This document shows, piece after piece, positions 8,881-17,181 of a DNA stretch of 64,000 nucleotides. The stretch is from Clostridia bacterium (GTDB taxonomy: Bacteria > Bacillota > Clostridia > Christensenellales > QALW01). The translations under genes and the position numbers were made by a program. The notes beneath the pieces were generated by a model that did not search any database, was not told where the DNA came from, and was given only the letters and a program-made list of their open reading frames with translations. Location of the stretch: assembly GCA_017502165.1 (NCBI GenBank), contig JAFVVO010000019.1, positions 62,001 to 126,000 of the forward strand, read 5' to 3'. Numbering within the stretch: the stretch's first letter is position 1; each line of letters begins with the position of its first letter.

Positions 8881-10599
8881 ATGTTAAAATTACTGAAATT
8901 TCTAAAATACTATAAAAAGGAAACGGTGCTTGGTCCGTTGCTCAAGCTTGCGGAAGCTCTTTTGGAGCTTTTTGTACCGCTTGTTATTTCCGCCTTGATT
9001 GACGTGGGCATTAACGGCGAAGCAGGGCAGGGGTACATAATTAAAATGTGCCTTATTTTAGTTGCCTTCGGTGCCTTCGGTCTTGCCTTCAGCGTTACGG
9101 CGCAGTTTTTTGCCGCAAAAGCGGCGGTAGGCTTTACAAGAAGAATACGCGAAAAGCTTTTTGCGCATATTCAGAGGCTGGGCTATCCTGAACTTGATGC
9201 TCTGGGCACCTCCACTATGGTAACCCGCCTTACAAGTGATATGAATCAGATTCAAAACGGTGTTAACCTCTCATTGCGTCTGTTGCTTCGTTCACCCTTT
9301 GTGGTCTTCGGCGCAATGATTATGGCGTTTTTTGTTGACGTTCAGCTTGCACTTATTTTCGTTGTAGTAATTCCCGTTTTAGCAATCGTAGTTTTTTCAA
9401 TAATGCTTGCATCCATTCCCCTTTATAAGAAGGTACAACAGAAGTTGGACTCTGTTTTGGCAAGCGTTCGCGAAAATTTAACGGGAGTTCGAGTTGTCCG
9501 CGCCTTCTGCAAGGAGGAGGATGAGCAACAAAACTTCAACGATAAAAACAGAGAGCTTGTTTCAAAACAAGTGACTGTTGGCCGAATATCTGCACTTATG
9601 AACCCATTAACATACGTTATAATAAATCTTGCTATTGCGTATCTTATTTACTCCGGCGCCATAAGTGTTGAGGCAGGGGTAATTTCTCAAGGGGCATTGG
9701 TAGCGCTTTATAACTATATGTCGCAGATTCTCGTTGAGCTCATTAAGCTTGCAAGCCTTATTATCACCATAACCCGCTCCTTTGCCTGCGGAAACAGAGT
9801 GCAGGCGGTGCTTGAAATTGAGCCAAGCCAGAAAAACGGAAGCAATAGGGAATTTGATTTTTCCGCTGATGCGGTGGAATTTGAAAACGTTTCCTTAGTT
9901 TACGGCACCGACCGCGAGCCAAGCATTGAAAACGTTACCTTTTCCGCGTCAGCAGGGCAGGTTATTGGCATTATCGGCGGTACCGGCTCAGGCAAAACAA
10001 GTGTGGTAAATTTAATACCGCGCTTTTATGACGCCACAAGCGGTACTGTCAAGGTGTTCGGTAAGGACGTAAAGGACTGTGATACGGATGCTCTCCGCGC
10101 CTTAATAGGTGTTGTTCCGCAGAAAAATGAATTGTTTAAGGGCACCATAAGAGAGAATCTTCTTTGGGGCAACGAAAACGCAACCGAGCAGGAGCTTGAA
10201 CGCGCCATCTTGTTGGCGCAAGCCCAGGACGTTGTTGCAAGCAAGGAGGGCGGACTCGATTCTATAATTGAGCAACGGGGCAGAAACCTCTCGGGAGGTC
10301 AACGTCAGCGCCTTACCATTGCGAGAGCGCTTGTTAAGAATCCCAAAATTCTCATTTTAGACGATAGCGCCTCCGCCCTTGACTACGCCACCGACGCCCG
10401 TCTTCGCAAGGCAATAAAGGAACTTGACGCAACGGTATTCGTGGTTTCACAGAGAACCTCGTCCATTCGCAATGCAGACAAGATCATCGTTCTTGATGAC
10501 GGTGCGGTTTTAGGTCAGGGAACTCACGAGGAGCTCCTTGCAACCTGCCCGATCTATAGTGAAATACACTTTTCTCAGACAAAGGAGGAAAGAGTATGA
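8881..10599 (+). CDS. Heterodimeric ABC exporter subunit with degenerate ATPase site
   Basis: Fused permease-ATPase half-transporter of the multidrug exporter type (572 residues). The N-terminal half holds six membrane helices; the ATPase domain starts near residue 330. Walker A is GGTGSGKT at 366-373 and the signature LSGGQ starts near 470. In Walker B the catalytic glutamate is replaced by aspartate (LDDS, D495). This substitution is the hallmark of the non-hydrolysing subunit in pairs such as BmrC/BmrD or TM287/TM288. Its stop overlaps the next gene's start by four bases (ATGA), fitting 1:1 synthesis with its partner. The substrate cannot be read from the sequence. Confidence 0.93.
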   Translation: MLKLLKFLKYYKKETVLGPLLKLAEALLELFVPLVISALIDVGINGEAGQGYIIKMCLILVAFGAFGLAFSVTAQFFAAKAAVGFTRRIREKLFAHIQRLGYPELDALGTSTMVTRLTSDMNQIQNGVNLSLRLLLRSPFVVFGAMIMAFFVDVQLALIFVVVIPVLAIVVFSIMLASIPLYKKVQQKLDSVLASVRENLTGVRVVRAFCKEEDEQQNFNDKNRELVSKQVTVGRISALMNPLTYVIINLAIAYLIYSGAISVEAGVISQGALVALYNYMSQILVELIKLASLIITITRSFACGNRVQAVLEIEPSQKNGSNREFDFSADAVEFENVSLVYGTDREPSIENVTFSASAGQVIGIIGGTGSGKTSVVNLIPRFYDATSGTVKVFGKDVKDCDTDALRALIGVVPQKNELFKGTIRENLLWGNENATEQELERAILLAQAQDVVASKEGGLDSIIEQRGRNLSGGQRQRLTIARALVKNPKILILDDSASALDYATDARLRKAIKELDATVFVVSQRTSSIRNADKIIVLDDGAVLGQGTHEELLATCPIYSEIHFSQTKEERV

Positions 10600-12329
10600 G
10601 CCTTCAGACGTTAAAAAAAGTTCTTAAATATTTAGGAAAATACAAGATATTACTGTTCATTTCCGTGTTGCTTTCTGCAGTGTGGGTAATTTTAACTCAG
10701 TACGTTCCAATTTTGGTAGGAAAAGCCATTGACAAGGTCGTTGGCATCGGCAACGTTGACCTTGCAGGTGTGGTTACCGTTTTAATTGAAGCGGTTATCA
10801 TTACGGGAATAGTTGCCCTCCTTCAATGGATTACGGGCACGCTTAACAACAAAATAACCTTCGGTGTTGTTAAGGATATCCGCACCTCCGCCTTTAACAA
10901 AATTCAACAGCTTCCCATTAAGTATATTGATTCCCATCCCGGCGGTGAAATTGTAAGCAGAATCATTTCCGATACGGAACAGTTTGCCGACGGCTTGTTG
11001 CTGGGCTTTACCCAACTGTTCACGGGAGTTGTAACCATTATAACCACCTTGGTTTTCTTGTTTACGCTTTCCTGGCAAACGGCAGTTGCGGTAATGCTTT
11101 TAACTCCATTATCGCTTTTCGTAGCTAACTTTATAGCAAAGCGCACCTATTCGATGTTTAAGCGTCAGTCGGAAACGAGAGGTGAGCAAACGGCTTTAAT
11201 TGACGAAATGATTTCGGGAGCAAAAACCGTTAAAGCTTTTTCGCGGGAAAAGCACGTTGAAGAAAAATTCAACGAAATTAACGCCCGCTTAGAAGAAGAG
11301 TCACTTAAGGCAACCTTCTTTTCCTCTCTTACGAATCCTTCAACACGCTTTATTAACAGCGTGGTTTACGCCTGCGTAGCGCTTTTAGGAGGCTTGATGG
11401 CAATTTTCGGCGGAGGAATGACCGTTGGCGGACTTTCCTGCTGTCTTAATTATGCAAACCAATACACCAAGCCCTTTAACGAAATTTCCTCGGTTATAAC
11501 GGAAATTCAAAACGCATTTGCCTGCGCTTCAAGAGTGTTTGAGCTTATTGAGGAGCCTCCCAGAAGCAAGGACGGTGACGAGGAGTTAACTGACGTTGAG
11601 GGCGTAATAGAGCTTGAAAACGTTTCCTTTGCCTATAGCAAGGAAAGACCGCTAATACAAAATCTCAATTTATCCGTTGCAAGCGGAAAGCGTGTTGCAA
11701 TCGTCGGTCCTACGGGATGCGGAAAAACCACCCTTATAAACCTTTTGATGAGGTTTTACGACGTTGACGAGGGCGCAATTTCCGTTGACGGCAAAAATAT
11801 AAATCAGGTAACAAGAAAGAGTCTTCGCACCAGCTACGGTATGGTTTTGCAGGAAACGTGGCTTAAATCGGGCACCATAAAGGAAAATATTGCCTTTGGT
11901 AAGGAAGACGCTACGGACGAAGAAATCATTGCCGCCGCAAAAGCCGCCCATGCACATACCTTTATTAAGAGAATGCCCAATGGATACGATACCGTCATCG
12001 GTGAGGACGGCGGAAGCTTATCTCAGGGCCAAAAACAGCTTTTATGTATTGCACGAATTATGCTTTCACTTCCGCCAATGCTTATTTTGGACGAAGCCAC
12101 CTCAAGCATTGATACGAGAACAGAGCAGAAAATTCAGTCTGCCTTCCAAAAAATGATGCAGGGCAGAACAAGCTTTATAGTTGCTCACCGCCTTTCGACC
12201 ATTGAAAGCGCTGACGTTATCTTGGTTATGAAGGACGGTAACGTTATCGAGCAGGGCACTCACAAGGAGCTGCTTGATAAAAAAGGCTTCTATTTTGAAC
12301 TTTATAACAGTCAGTTTGAGCAAGCGTAA
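10596..12329 (+). CDS. Heterodimeric ABC exporter subunit with competent ATPase site
   Basis: Partner half-transporter (577 residues) of the preceding gene. Six N-terminal membrane helices are followed by the ATPase domain with Walker A GPTGCGKT at 371-378, a deviant signature LSQGQKQ near 475 and an intact Walker B glutamate, LDEATSSID, E500. The deviant signature would face the degenerate Walker B of the partner, so the pair shows exactly the one good, one poor site arrangement of heterodimeric exporters. It is the last gene of the unit; a terminator follows. Confidence 0.93.
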   Translation: MSLQTLKKVLKYLGKYKILLFISVLLSAVWVILTQYVPILVGKAIDKVVGIGNVDLAGVVTVLIEAVIITGIVALLQWITGTLNNKITFGVVKDIRTSAFNKIQQLPIKYIDSHPGGEIVSRIISDTEQFADGLLLGFTQLFTGVVTIITTLVFLFTLSWQTAVAVMLLTPLSLFVANFIAKRTYSMFKRQSETRGEQTALIDEMISGAKTVKAFSREKHVEEKFNEINARLEEESLKATFFSSLTNPSTRFINSVVYACVALLGGLMAIFGGGMTVGGLSCCLNYANQYTKPFNEISSVITEIQNAFACASRVFELIEEPPRSKDGDEELTDVEGVIELENVSFAYSKERPLIQNLNLSVASGKRVAIVGPTGCGKTTLINLLMRFYDVDEGAISVDGKNINQVTRKSLRTSYGMVLQETWLKSGTIKENIAFGKEDATDEEIIAAAKAAHAHTFIKRMPNGYDTVIGEDGGSLSQGQKQLLCIARIMLSLPPMLILDEATSSIDTRTEQKIQSAFQKMMQGRTSFIVAHRLSTIESADVILVMKDGNVIEQGTHKELLDKKGFYFELYNSQFEQA

Positions 12330-12343
12330 ATAAATCACAAAAA

Positions 12344-12384
12344 AACACCTATGAAGCAAGTTAGCTCATAGGTGTTATTTTTTG
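12344..12384. terminator. Intrinsic terminator after the exporter pair
   Basis: A perfect 11-bp stem, AACACCTATGA (12344-12354) with TCATAGGTGTT (12366-12376), is followed by ATTTTTTG on the plus strand. The A-run on the other side could also serve rpiB coming from the right. Confidence 0.8.
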
Positions 12385-12432
12385 CAGTTAAATTATTTTG
12401 CAGTTAAATTATTTTTTCAGTTAAATTATTTT
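12385..12432. repeat. Triple short tandem repeat between convergent genes
   Basis: Three copies of CAGTTAAATTATTTT start at 12385, 12401 and 12418. The third copy contains the rpiB stop codon and last codon, so the array looks like slippage duplication of the rpiB 3' end into the spacer next to the terminator. Confidence 0.8.
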
Positions 12433-12863
12433 TGCTCGTAGGCTTTGATTTTTTCCAATCTCTGCTTGTGATGGGCACCCACAAAGGCAGCGCCAAGCCA
12501 AGCGTCAACAATATCAAGGGCCAGGTTTACGCCCGTAACTCTTGCACCCAGGGCAAGCACGTTACTGTCGTTATGTTCTCTTGTTGTGTGGGCAGAATAG
12601 GTGTCCGAGCAAAGCGAGCAACGGATTCCCTTAACCTTGTTTGCGGCAATGCTCATTCCAATGCCCGTTCCGCAAATTAAAATACCCTTTTCAAATTCGC
12701 CCTTAGCAACACTTTCAGCTAAAGGAAAGGCAATATCGGGATAGTCAACCGCATCAGCAGAGGGGCAACCGAAATCAACGCATTCAATACCCTTCTTTTT
12801 CAGGTGCTTAATAATTTCAAGCTTTAATTTATATCCGCCATGGTCACAACCGATAGCAATCAT
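12426..12863 (-). CDS. rpiB: Ribose-5-phosphate isomerase B
   Basis: Interconverts ribose 5-phosphate and ribulose 5-phosphate in the pentose phosphate pathway (LacAB/RpiB family). The 145-residue protein has the N-terminal GCDHGGYKLK, the active-site cysteine segment ILICGTGIGMSIAANKV near residue 65, and the HNDSNVLALGARV segment. Length and motifs are complete. Its ATG overlaps the stop of the DUF1858 gene by four bases, so both are read from the upstream consensus promoter. Confidence 0.95.
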   Translation of the reverse strand: MIAIGCDHGGYKLKLEIIKHLKKKGIECVDFGCPSADAVDYPDIAFPLAESVAKGEFEKGILICGTGIGMSIAANKVKGIRCSLCSDTYSAHTTREHNDSNVLALGARVTGVNLALDIVDAWLGAAFVGAHHKQRLEKIKAYEQK

Positions 12864-13084
12864 TGTTCTTCCTCCTGAACCTCGTCAGCGGCAAGGAATT
12901 TATTTATAAGGTCTAACAGAGAATCACAGTCAACGTTGTGCACCATACAAGCCTCCTCCAGAGTTTCCATCTGGGCGCTGGGGCAAGCAATGCAGAACAT
13001 ACCGTGGCCTAAGAAAAGGGCGGCAAGCTCCGAATTCATCTCCATAATTTCACCGATAGTATTTTGTTTTGTAGCCTGTTTCAT
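12860..13084 (-). CDS. DUF1858 / redox-disulfide (TIGR03980-type) small protein
   Basis: Small protein of 74 residues, start placed at 13084 because AAGGAG lies just upstream. It matches the DUF1858 family, whose members carry a CxxC-type pair and are sometimes found near hybrid-cluster proteins. Here the pair appears as CIACPSAQMETLEEAC. The N-terminal part (IGEIMEMNSELAALFLGHGMFC) is the typical helical region. The tail is acidic. Biochemical function is unknown. It overlaps rpiB by four bases. Confidence 0.85.
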   Translation of the reverse strand: MKQATKQNTIGEIMEMNSELAALFLGHGMFCIACPSAQMETLEEACMVHNVDCDSLLDLINKFLAADEVQEEEQ

Positions 13085-13121
13085 TCTAAAATCTCCTTTG
13101 GCTTTTATCATTACAAGAAAT

Positions 13122-13150
13122 ATTATACCTTCAAACGTTATTTTTGTCAA
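13122..13150 (-). promoter_or_regulatory. Consensus promoter for DUF1858-rpiB
   Basis: On the minus strand TTGACA (13145-13150), a 17-base spacer and TATAAT (13122-13127) match the sigma-A consensus perfectly, 38 bases before the ATG. Confidence 0.85.
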
Positions 13151-13280
13151 TTTTCATAAGAATTTTTTGTATTGTTTTTTCTTGTTTTGTAATAAGCACC
13201 TTTTCGACAAAAGCTTCTCTTTCAAAAACGGAGCAAACAAGGTAACATAATGCTGAAAATAAATTTTAAGGGGTGCTTTT

Positions 13281-14075
13281 ATGGGAAGAGTAATAGTGGT
13301 AACCTCCGGAAAGGGAGGTGTGGGCAAAACAACCGCGTGCGCCAACGTAGGCTTTGCCTTGGCAAAGGCAGGCAAGGAAGTTTTGCTTATTGATACTGAT
13401 TTAGGCTTAAGAAATTTAGATACGGTTTTAGGTCTTGAAAACAGAATAGTCTTCGACATCGTTGACGTTGTAGAAAACAAGTGCCGAATTAAGCAGGCAA
13501 TAATTCGGGACAAGCGTACGGAGCATTTGAATTTAATGCCTGCCAGCCAGACGAGAGATAAAAACGCAATTACAGAAAAACAGATGATAGATTTGCTTTC
13601 TGAGCTGAAAAATCAATATGATTTTATTCTGCTTGATTGCCCCGCAGGAATTGAACAGGGCTTCAAAAACGCCATAGCAGGAGCCGACGAGGCCATTGTA
13701 ATCTGCACGCCCGAGGTTTCCTCCGTTCGTGATGCCGACAGAGTTATCGGGCTTATGGCGTCAAGCGAAATTGCTCACATTTCCTTGGTGGTAAACAGAA
13801 TTAAGCCTGAGCTTGTGCGGTCAGGGGATATGCTTTCTCTTGAAGATGTAGAAGACATTTTAGGACAAAAAGCCATTGGTGCGGTGTATGATGATGCAAG
13901 TATTGTCCGTGCAACCAATTTAGGTGAAGCGGCGGTAAATATTCCTAACAGCAAGGCGGGCAGAGAATATGAAAACATAGCAAAGCGTCTGCTTGGTGAA
14001 AATATCCCCATAACCAATTCAAATGCCTTCGGGGCGTTTATTGACAAGCTTTTCGGCAAAAAAGCGGTTGGCTAA
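13281..14075 (+). CDS. minD: Septum site-determining ATPase MinD
   Basis: Deviant-Walker ATPase that binds the membrane with ATP and positions the division site. The 264-residue protein opens VIVVTSGKGGVGKTT, with the deviant Walker A at residues 10-18. It has DTDLGLRNLD, and ends in an amphipathic helix AFIDKLFGKK that serves as the membrane-targeting sequence. It lies 12 bases before minE. No minC lies upstream: the 130 bases before the gene are non-coding and the next gene faces the other way. A ribosome site AAGGGGTG precedes the ATG. Confidence 0.95.
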   Translation: MGRVIVVTSGKGGVGKTTACANVGFALAKAGKEVLLIDTDLGLRNLDTVLGLENRIVFDIVDVVENKCRIKQAIIRDKRTEHLNLMPASQTRDKNAITEKQMIDLLSELKNQYDFILLDCPAGIEQGFKNAIAGADEAIVICTPEVSSVRDADRVIGLMASSEIAHISLVVNRIKPELVRSGDMLSLEDVEDILGQKAIGAVYDDASIVRATNLGEAAVNIPNSKAGREYENIAKRLLGENIPITNSNAFGAFIDKLFGKKAVG

Positions 14076-14087
14076 GGGGGAAAAACA

Positions 14088-14345
14088 ATGTTTGGATTTT
14101 TCAGAAAAAGAAAAGGAACTAGCAAAAATACGGCAAAGCAACGGCTTACTGCCGTAATTTCCCGCGACAGAGCAAACGTTTCGGCAGAGTTTTTACTTAA
14201 AATGACCGCGGACATAATCTCCGCCGCAGTAAAATACATCGAACCTGATTTTGACGCGGTAAGCGTGCGAATCGAGCGCACCGGCACCGGCGCCTGCCTT
14301 TGCGCAAAGTTACCAGTTGTTGCGTATAAACAGTTGGGGGGATAA
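14088..14345 (+). CDS. minE: Cell division topological specificity factor MinE
   Basis: Partner of MinD that stimulates its ATPase and drives Min dynamics. The 85-residue protein has the N-terminal amphipathic segment MFGFFRKRK, the MinD-contact helix in the first third and a C-terminal dimerisation domain containing DFDAVSVRIERTG. Length is typical. It follows minD by 12 bases. In related genomes rodA would come next; here an opposite-strand nuclease gene intervenes. Confidence 0.92.
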   Translation: MFGFFRKRKGTSKNTAKQRLTAVISRDRANVSAEFLLKMTADIISAAVKYIEPDFDAVSVRIERTGTGACLCAKLPVVAYKQLGG

Positions 14346-14347
14346 AA

Positions 14348-14376
14348 AAGGGGCGAATAGTAAATAATTCACCCTT
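14348..14376 (-). terminator. Terminator-like hairpin for the GIY-YIG gene
   Basis: On the minus strand an imperfect stem formed by AAGGGTGAAT and ATTCGCCCCTT is followed by TTTTT, 27 bases after the GIY-YIG stop. It borders the minE stop. Confidence 0.55.
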
Positions 14377-14402
14377 ATGAATTGCGTTATGCTTTATGTT
14401 AA

Positions 14403-15236
14403 TTACTTAAGATAGAATTTATAATCTTTATTTACTAAAGTGTAATCACTTATTTGTATGGAAGAAAGATTTCCATTGTTAATAAAAAATCTTGCAAAAT
14501 TCATTATGGAATGATATTCAATTTCGCGTAGCATGCTATGATATTTGGGATGAATGATTTCATATCTAAATTTGTTCCAACCAGGGATTTCGCTTCTGTT
14601 TGGCTTTACGCGATCCCCTAATCGCATAGCACTTCCAATGTATATTTGCTTGTGTGTTTCGTCAATAAGGTAATAAACAACAAAATTCACATTCTCATGC
14701 TTATATAAATCAGAGATGTCTATCCATTTTGTTGATTTTGTTATGAAACTGTTTTCAAAAGTTGTGTTGCTTAACCAGCCGAATACATTTTCTTCAACAA
14801 GTTTTTTGAAAATATTATCGTAGGGGGTTTCAATCTTAATAAAAGTTTCTAAAAGGATGTGATCTTTATCTTGAGGCTTGAGAATCACTACTTCTTGTGA
14901 GCCACCTAATAAGTGGGTAATATAATACTCTTGTTTTTCTTTTGCATCAAAATTTTGACTTTCTATTGCAAAGTATGATTGTATAAACTCTTGCTTTAAT
15001 GAGGCAAGTAAACTGTCGCTCTTATCCCATCGAAGTTGATATACAGCGGTTGCACCTTTCCGATTCACATGGGATAATCTCGCAGGATATTCTTTCTTTT
15101 TCCAAAGAATAGTTACATCTCGGCTTGCGCCCAATCCCACGGGAGAATCAAAAATAAAATCGGCTACATAGTTATTCGGAATAGTTAAACCATATTTAAA
15201 AAATGATTTATCAATTTTCTTATAGTATTCTCTCAT
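14403..15236 (-). CDS. GIY-YIG nuclease with an unassigned N-terminal domain
   Basis: Predicted DNA endonuclease of 277 residues. The C-terminal third has the GIY-YIG elements: VVYYLID at 187-193, IYIGSA at 198-203, a candidate catalytic arginine (R205 or R209), the metal-binding glutamate in REIEYH (E238 or E240) and an asparagine at 253-254. The N-terminal 130 residues include TIPNNY and KKKEYPARLSHVNRKG; I do not recognise them securely, but they look like a DNA-recognition module of restriction-type enzymes. The gene has its own promoter and terminator, is visibly richer in A+T than its neighbours and splits the min-rodA locus, which suggests horizontal acquisition. No methylase gene is adjacent, so a solitary restriction or homing-like nuclease are both possible. 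Confidence 0.75.
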   Translation of the reverse strand: MREYYKKIDKSFFKYGLTIPNNYVADFIFDSPVGLGASRDVTILWKKKEYPARLSHVNRKGATAVYQLRWDKSDSLLASLKQEFIQSYFAIESQNFDAKEKQEYYITHLLGGSQEVVILKPQDKDHILLETFIKIETPYDNIFKKLVEENVFGWLSNTTFENSFITKSTKWIDISDLYKHENVNFVVYYLIDETHKQIYIGSAMRLGDRVKPNRSEIPGWNKFRYEIIHPKYHSMLREIEYHSIMNFARFFINNGNLSSIQISDYTLVNKDYKFYLK

Positions 15237-15272
15237 AACGGAACATCCTTTTGGTATATAAAGTTTATAAGT

Positions 15273-15301
15273 ATTATATCACAGAATTTTCTACAAATCA
15301 A
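15273..15301 (-). promoter_or_regulatory. Promoter of the GIY-YIG gene
   Basis: On the minus strand TTGATT (15296-15301), 17 bases, TATAAT (15273-15278). The gene start is 37 bases downstream behind AAAGGATG. Confidence 0.7.
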
Positions 15302-15360
15302 GATTTGGTGGTTGTAAAAAAAGCGGTTTTTCAATTAAAAAATAACTTTCACATAATAAG

Positions 15361-15389
15361 TTGAAAAATTTTTCTCTATATGTTATAAT
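15361..15389 (+). promoter_or_regulatory. Promoter of rodA
   Basis: TTGAAA (15361-15366), a 17-base spacer and TATAAT (15384-15389), 39 bases before the rodA ATG. It gives rodA transcription independent of minDE. Confidence 0.75.
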
Positions 15390-15427
15390 ATTAAAAACTA
15401 ACCTCAAAATTCAGCGGAGAGAAGTAT

Positions 15428-16573
15428 ATGTGGCTTTTTGATAAGAGAAAACTGCATAATATCGAGTACGTGTTGCTCATTATAGTCGGGGCGCTTTGTC
15501 TGTTTGGCCTTATTGCCATTATTGCCGCATTGGCGGACGCGTCACCAAGCGGCGAGGAAACAACTCTGCTTGAAAAGCTTTCGCGTCTTAATTTCGTTAC
15601 GGCACGAAAACATTTGATTTGGATTGCTATAAGTACGGTGGTAATGGCATGTATTGCAATGCTTGATTATCACATTTATTCAAAAATATGGGCGTTCGTT
15701 TTAATCGTGTGCTTAGGCTTAATAGTGCTTACGTCGTTTTTCGGCGTTGTCCGTGGCGGAACACGAGGCTGGATAGCAATTACCGAAGATTTCTACTTTC
15801 AGCCAACGGAAGTTGGTAAGCTTGCGCTTATTCTGATTTTAGCAAAAACCATTTCGCAAAAGGAAAGCCTTGATAAATTCCGTGATTTGTGGACTACAAT
15901 CGGCGCAATGGGCTTGTTTGTTGCCGCATTATTGACACAAATGGACGTAGGAACATCACTTGTATATGTGTTCATATTTGCAGTAATGCTGTTTATAGGC
16001 GGAATGAGATGGAAGCACATACTTATTATGGTAGGCGTATGCATTGCTTGTTGTGTTGCGATATGGTTTATTTTAGGTGAGGCGCAACAGAGCCGAATCA
16101 TCAATTTCTTAAGCGGCGAAGACGTTGGTCAGCTTAAATATTCGAAAATTGCAATAGGCTCAGGCGGATTTTTCGGTAAAGGAATTTTAGGTCTTGATTC
16201 CATAAGCCAGTCGGGAGACATTCCTGCAATCCACACCGACTTTATCTTCTCAGCCATCGGCGAATCCATGGGCTTTATTGGGGGAATCCTCTTAATCGGT
16301 CTTTATACGGCAATGGAAATAAGAATGTGGTATCTTATTCAGCATAAGGCACACGACCGTTACGGCAAAATGATTATTGTTGGCGTTATGGCAATGTTTA
16401 TGTTCCACATTTTTGAAAATATCGGTATGGTTATGGGTATTATGCCCATTACGGGAATCCCCTTGCCGTTCGTTTCCTACGGCGGCTCAAGTATGCTTAC
16501 CAATATGATTGGTATCGGCCTCGTTGAAAGCGTTTGTATGAATAGACCCATTGAGCCCTTTACAAGTGAATAA
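15428..16573 (+). CDS. rodA: Rod shape-determining protein RodA (SEDS glycosyltransferase)
   Basis: SEDS-family peptidoglycan polymerase that acts with a class B PBP in cell elongation. The 381-residue polytopic protein has about ten membrane helices and the family motifs GTRGWI near residue 115, FQPTEVGKLALIL near 125-137, the aspartate-rich loop MDVGTSL near 175 and the C-terminal GIPLPFVSYGGSSML. Position after minDE and before the spoIVF genes favours RodA over FtsW or SpoVE. A terminator follows. Confidence 0.9.
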   Translation: MWLFDKRKLHNIEYVLLIIVGALCLFGLIAIIAALADASPSGEETTLLEKLSRLNFVTARKHLIWIAISTVVMACIAMLDYHIYSKIWAFVLIVCLGLIVLTSFFGVVRGGTRGWIAITEDFYFQPTEVGKLALILILAKTISQKESLDKFRDLWTTIGAMGLFVAALLTQMDVGTSLVYVFIFAVMLFIGGMRWKHILIMVGVCIACCVAIWFILGEAQQSRIINFLSGEDVGQLKYSKIAIGSGGFFGKGILGLDSISQSGDIPAIHTDFIFSAIGESMGFIGGILLIGLYTAMEIRMWYLIQHKAHDRYGKMIIVGVMAMFMFHIFENIGMVMGIMPITGIPLPFVSYGGSSMLTNMIGIGLVESVCMNRPIEPFTSE

Positions 16574-16608
16574 TTCTGCTTCAAGGCAATTAAAAGAATA
16601 AAATTTGT

Positions 16609-16643
16609 CCCCCGCACATAAGGTTGTGTGGGGGTGTTTTTTT
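16609..16643 (+). terminator. Terminator after rodA, touching the spoIVFA start
   Basis: Stem CCCCCGCACA (16609-16618) with TGTGTGGGGG (16625-16634, one G-U pair), then TGTTTTTTT. The 3' arm GGGGG also lies at ribosome-site distance from the TTG at 16642. Confidence 0.8.
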
Positions 16644-17181
16644 GTTTAATCAGCATAAGCAAATCATATCAATCGCTCTGGTGCTTTTAACGGCTTTTAT
16701 CGGCTTGTACGTTGCTTTCGGCTCGGGGGAGTTTGCTCAGAACGTAAAATACGCGGTGGAAATGAGCTTGGAGGAGGACTTCAAAATCAAGGAGAGCCTG
16801 GGGCAAGTGTTTTTAGCGCAAAAAAATCAAGACAGTCAGCAGGTTTCGGGGTCTGCTACGGTGTTAACCCTTAAGCGCCCCATGGAAATAGAGCCTGAGC
16901 TGATCGATTACCTTGGAGATAAGGCACTAAAATTTAATTGCGAAAAATATGCCGCCGTTTCGTCAAGCGGTGCAGGAAAAATTGAAACCGTTGAAAACAA
17001 CAGAATAACCGTCCGCCATTATGACGGTAAATTAAGTATTTACTCAAACGTTGGAAGCTTGGTCAGAGCAGGTGACACGGTTGAGCAGGGGGAATGTATC
17101 GGATTTGCTAAGGAAGACGTCATATTCCGCCTAAGTGAAAATTGCGTGTTCCTCAATCCTTTAGATTATTTCGTTGCGTAA
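16642..17181 (+). CDS. spoIVFA: SpoIVFA-like protein: membrane anchor plus degenerate M23/LytM domain
   Basis: About 179 residues. One membrane helix (IISIALVLLTAFIGLYVAF) is followed by a linker and a C-terminal LytM-like fold (VSSSGAGKIETVENNRITV, then RAGDTVEQGECIGFA). The zinc-ligand histidines of active M23 peptidases are missing, as expected for SpoIVFA, the scaffold that holds and inhibits the SpoIVFB protease. The following gene is the SpoIVFB homologue and overlaps it. The start is uncertain: the open frame extends to a TTG at 16624 inside the terminator loop; TTG at 16642 or GTG at 16681 are the realistic choices, and no ATG exists. I use 16642 because GGGGG lies 8 bases upstream. 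Confidence 0.75.
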   Translation: MFNQHKQIISIALVLLTAFIGLYVAFGSGEFAQNVKYAVEMSLEEDFKIKESLGQVFLAQKNQDSQQVSGSATVLTLKRPMEIEPELIDYLGDKALKFNCEKYAAVSSSGAGKIETVENNRITVRHYDGKLSIYSNVGSLVRAGDTVEQGECIGFAKEDVIFRLSENCVFLNPLDYFVA

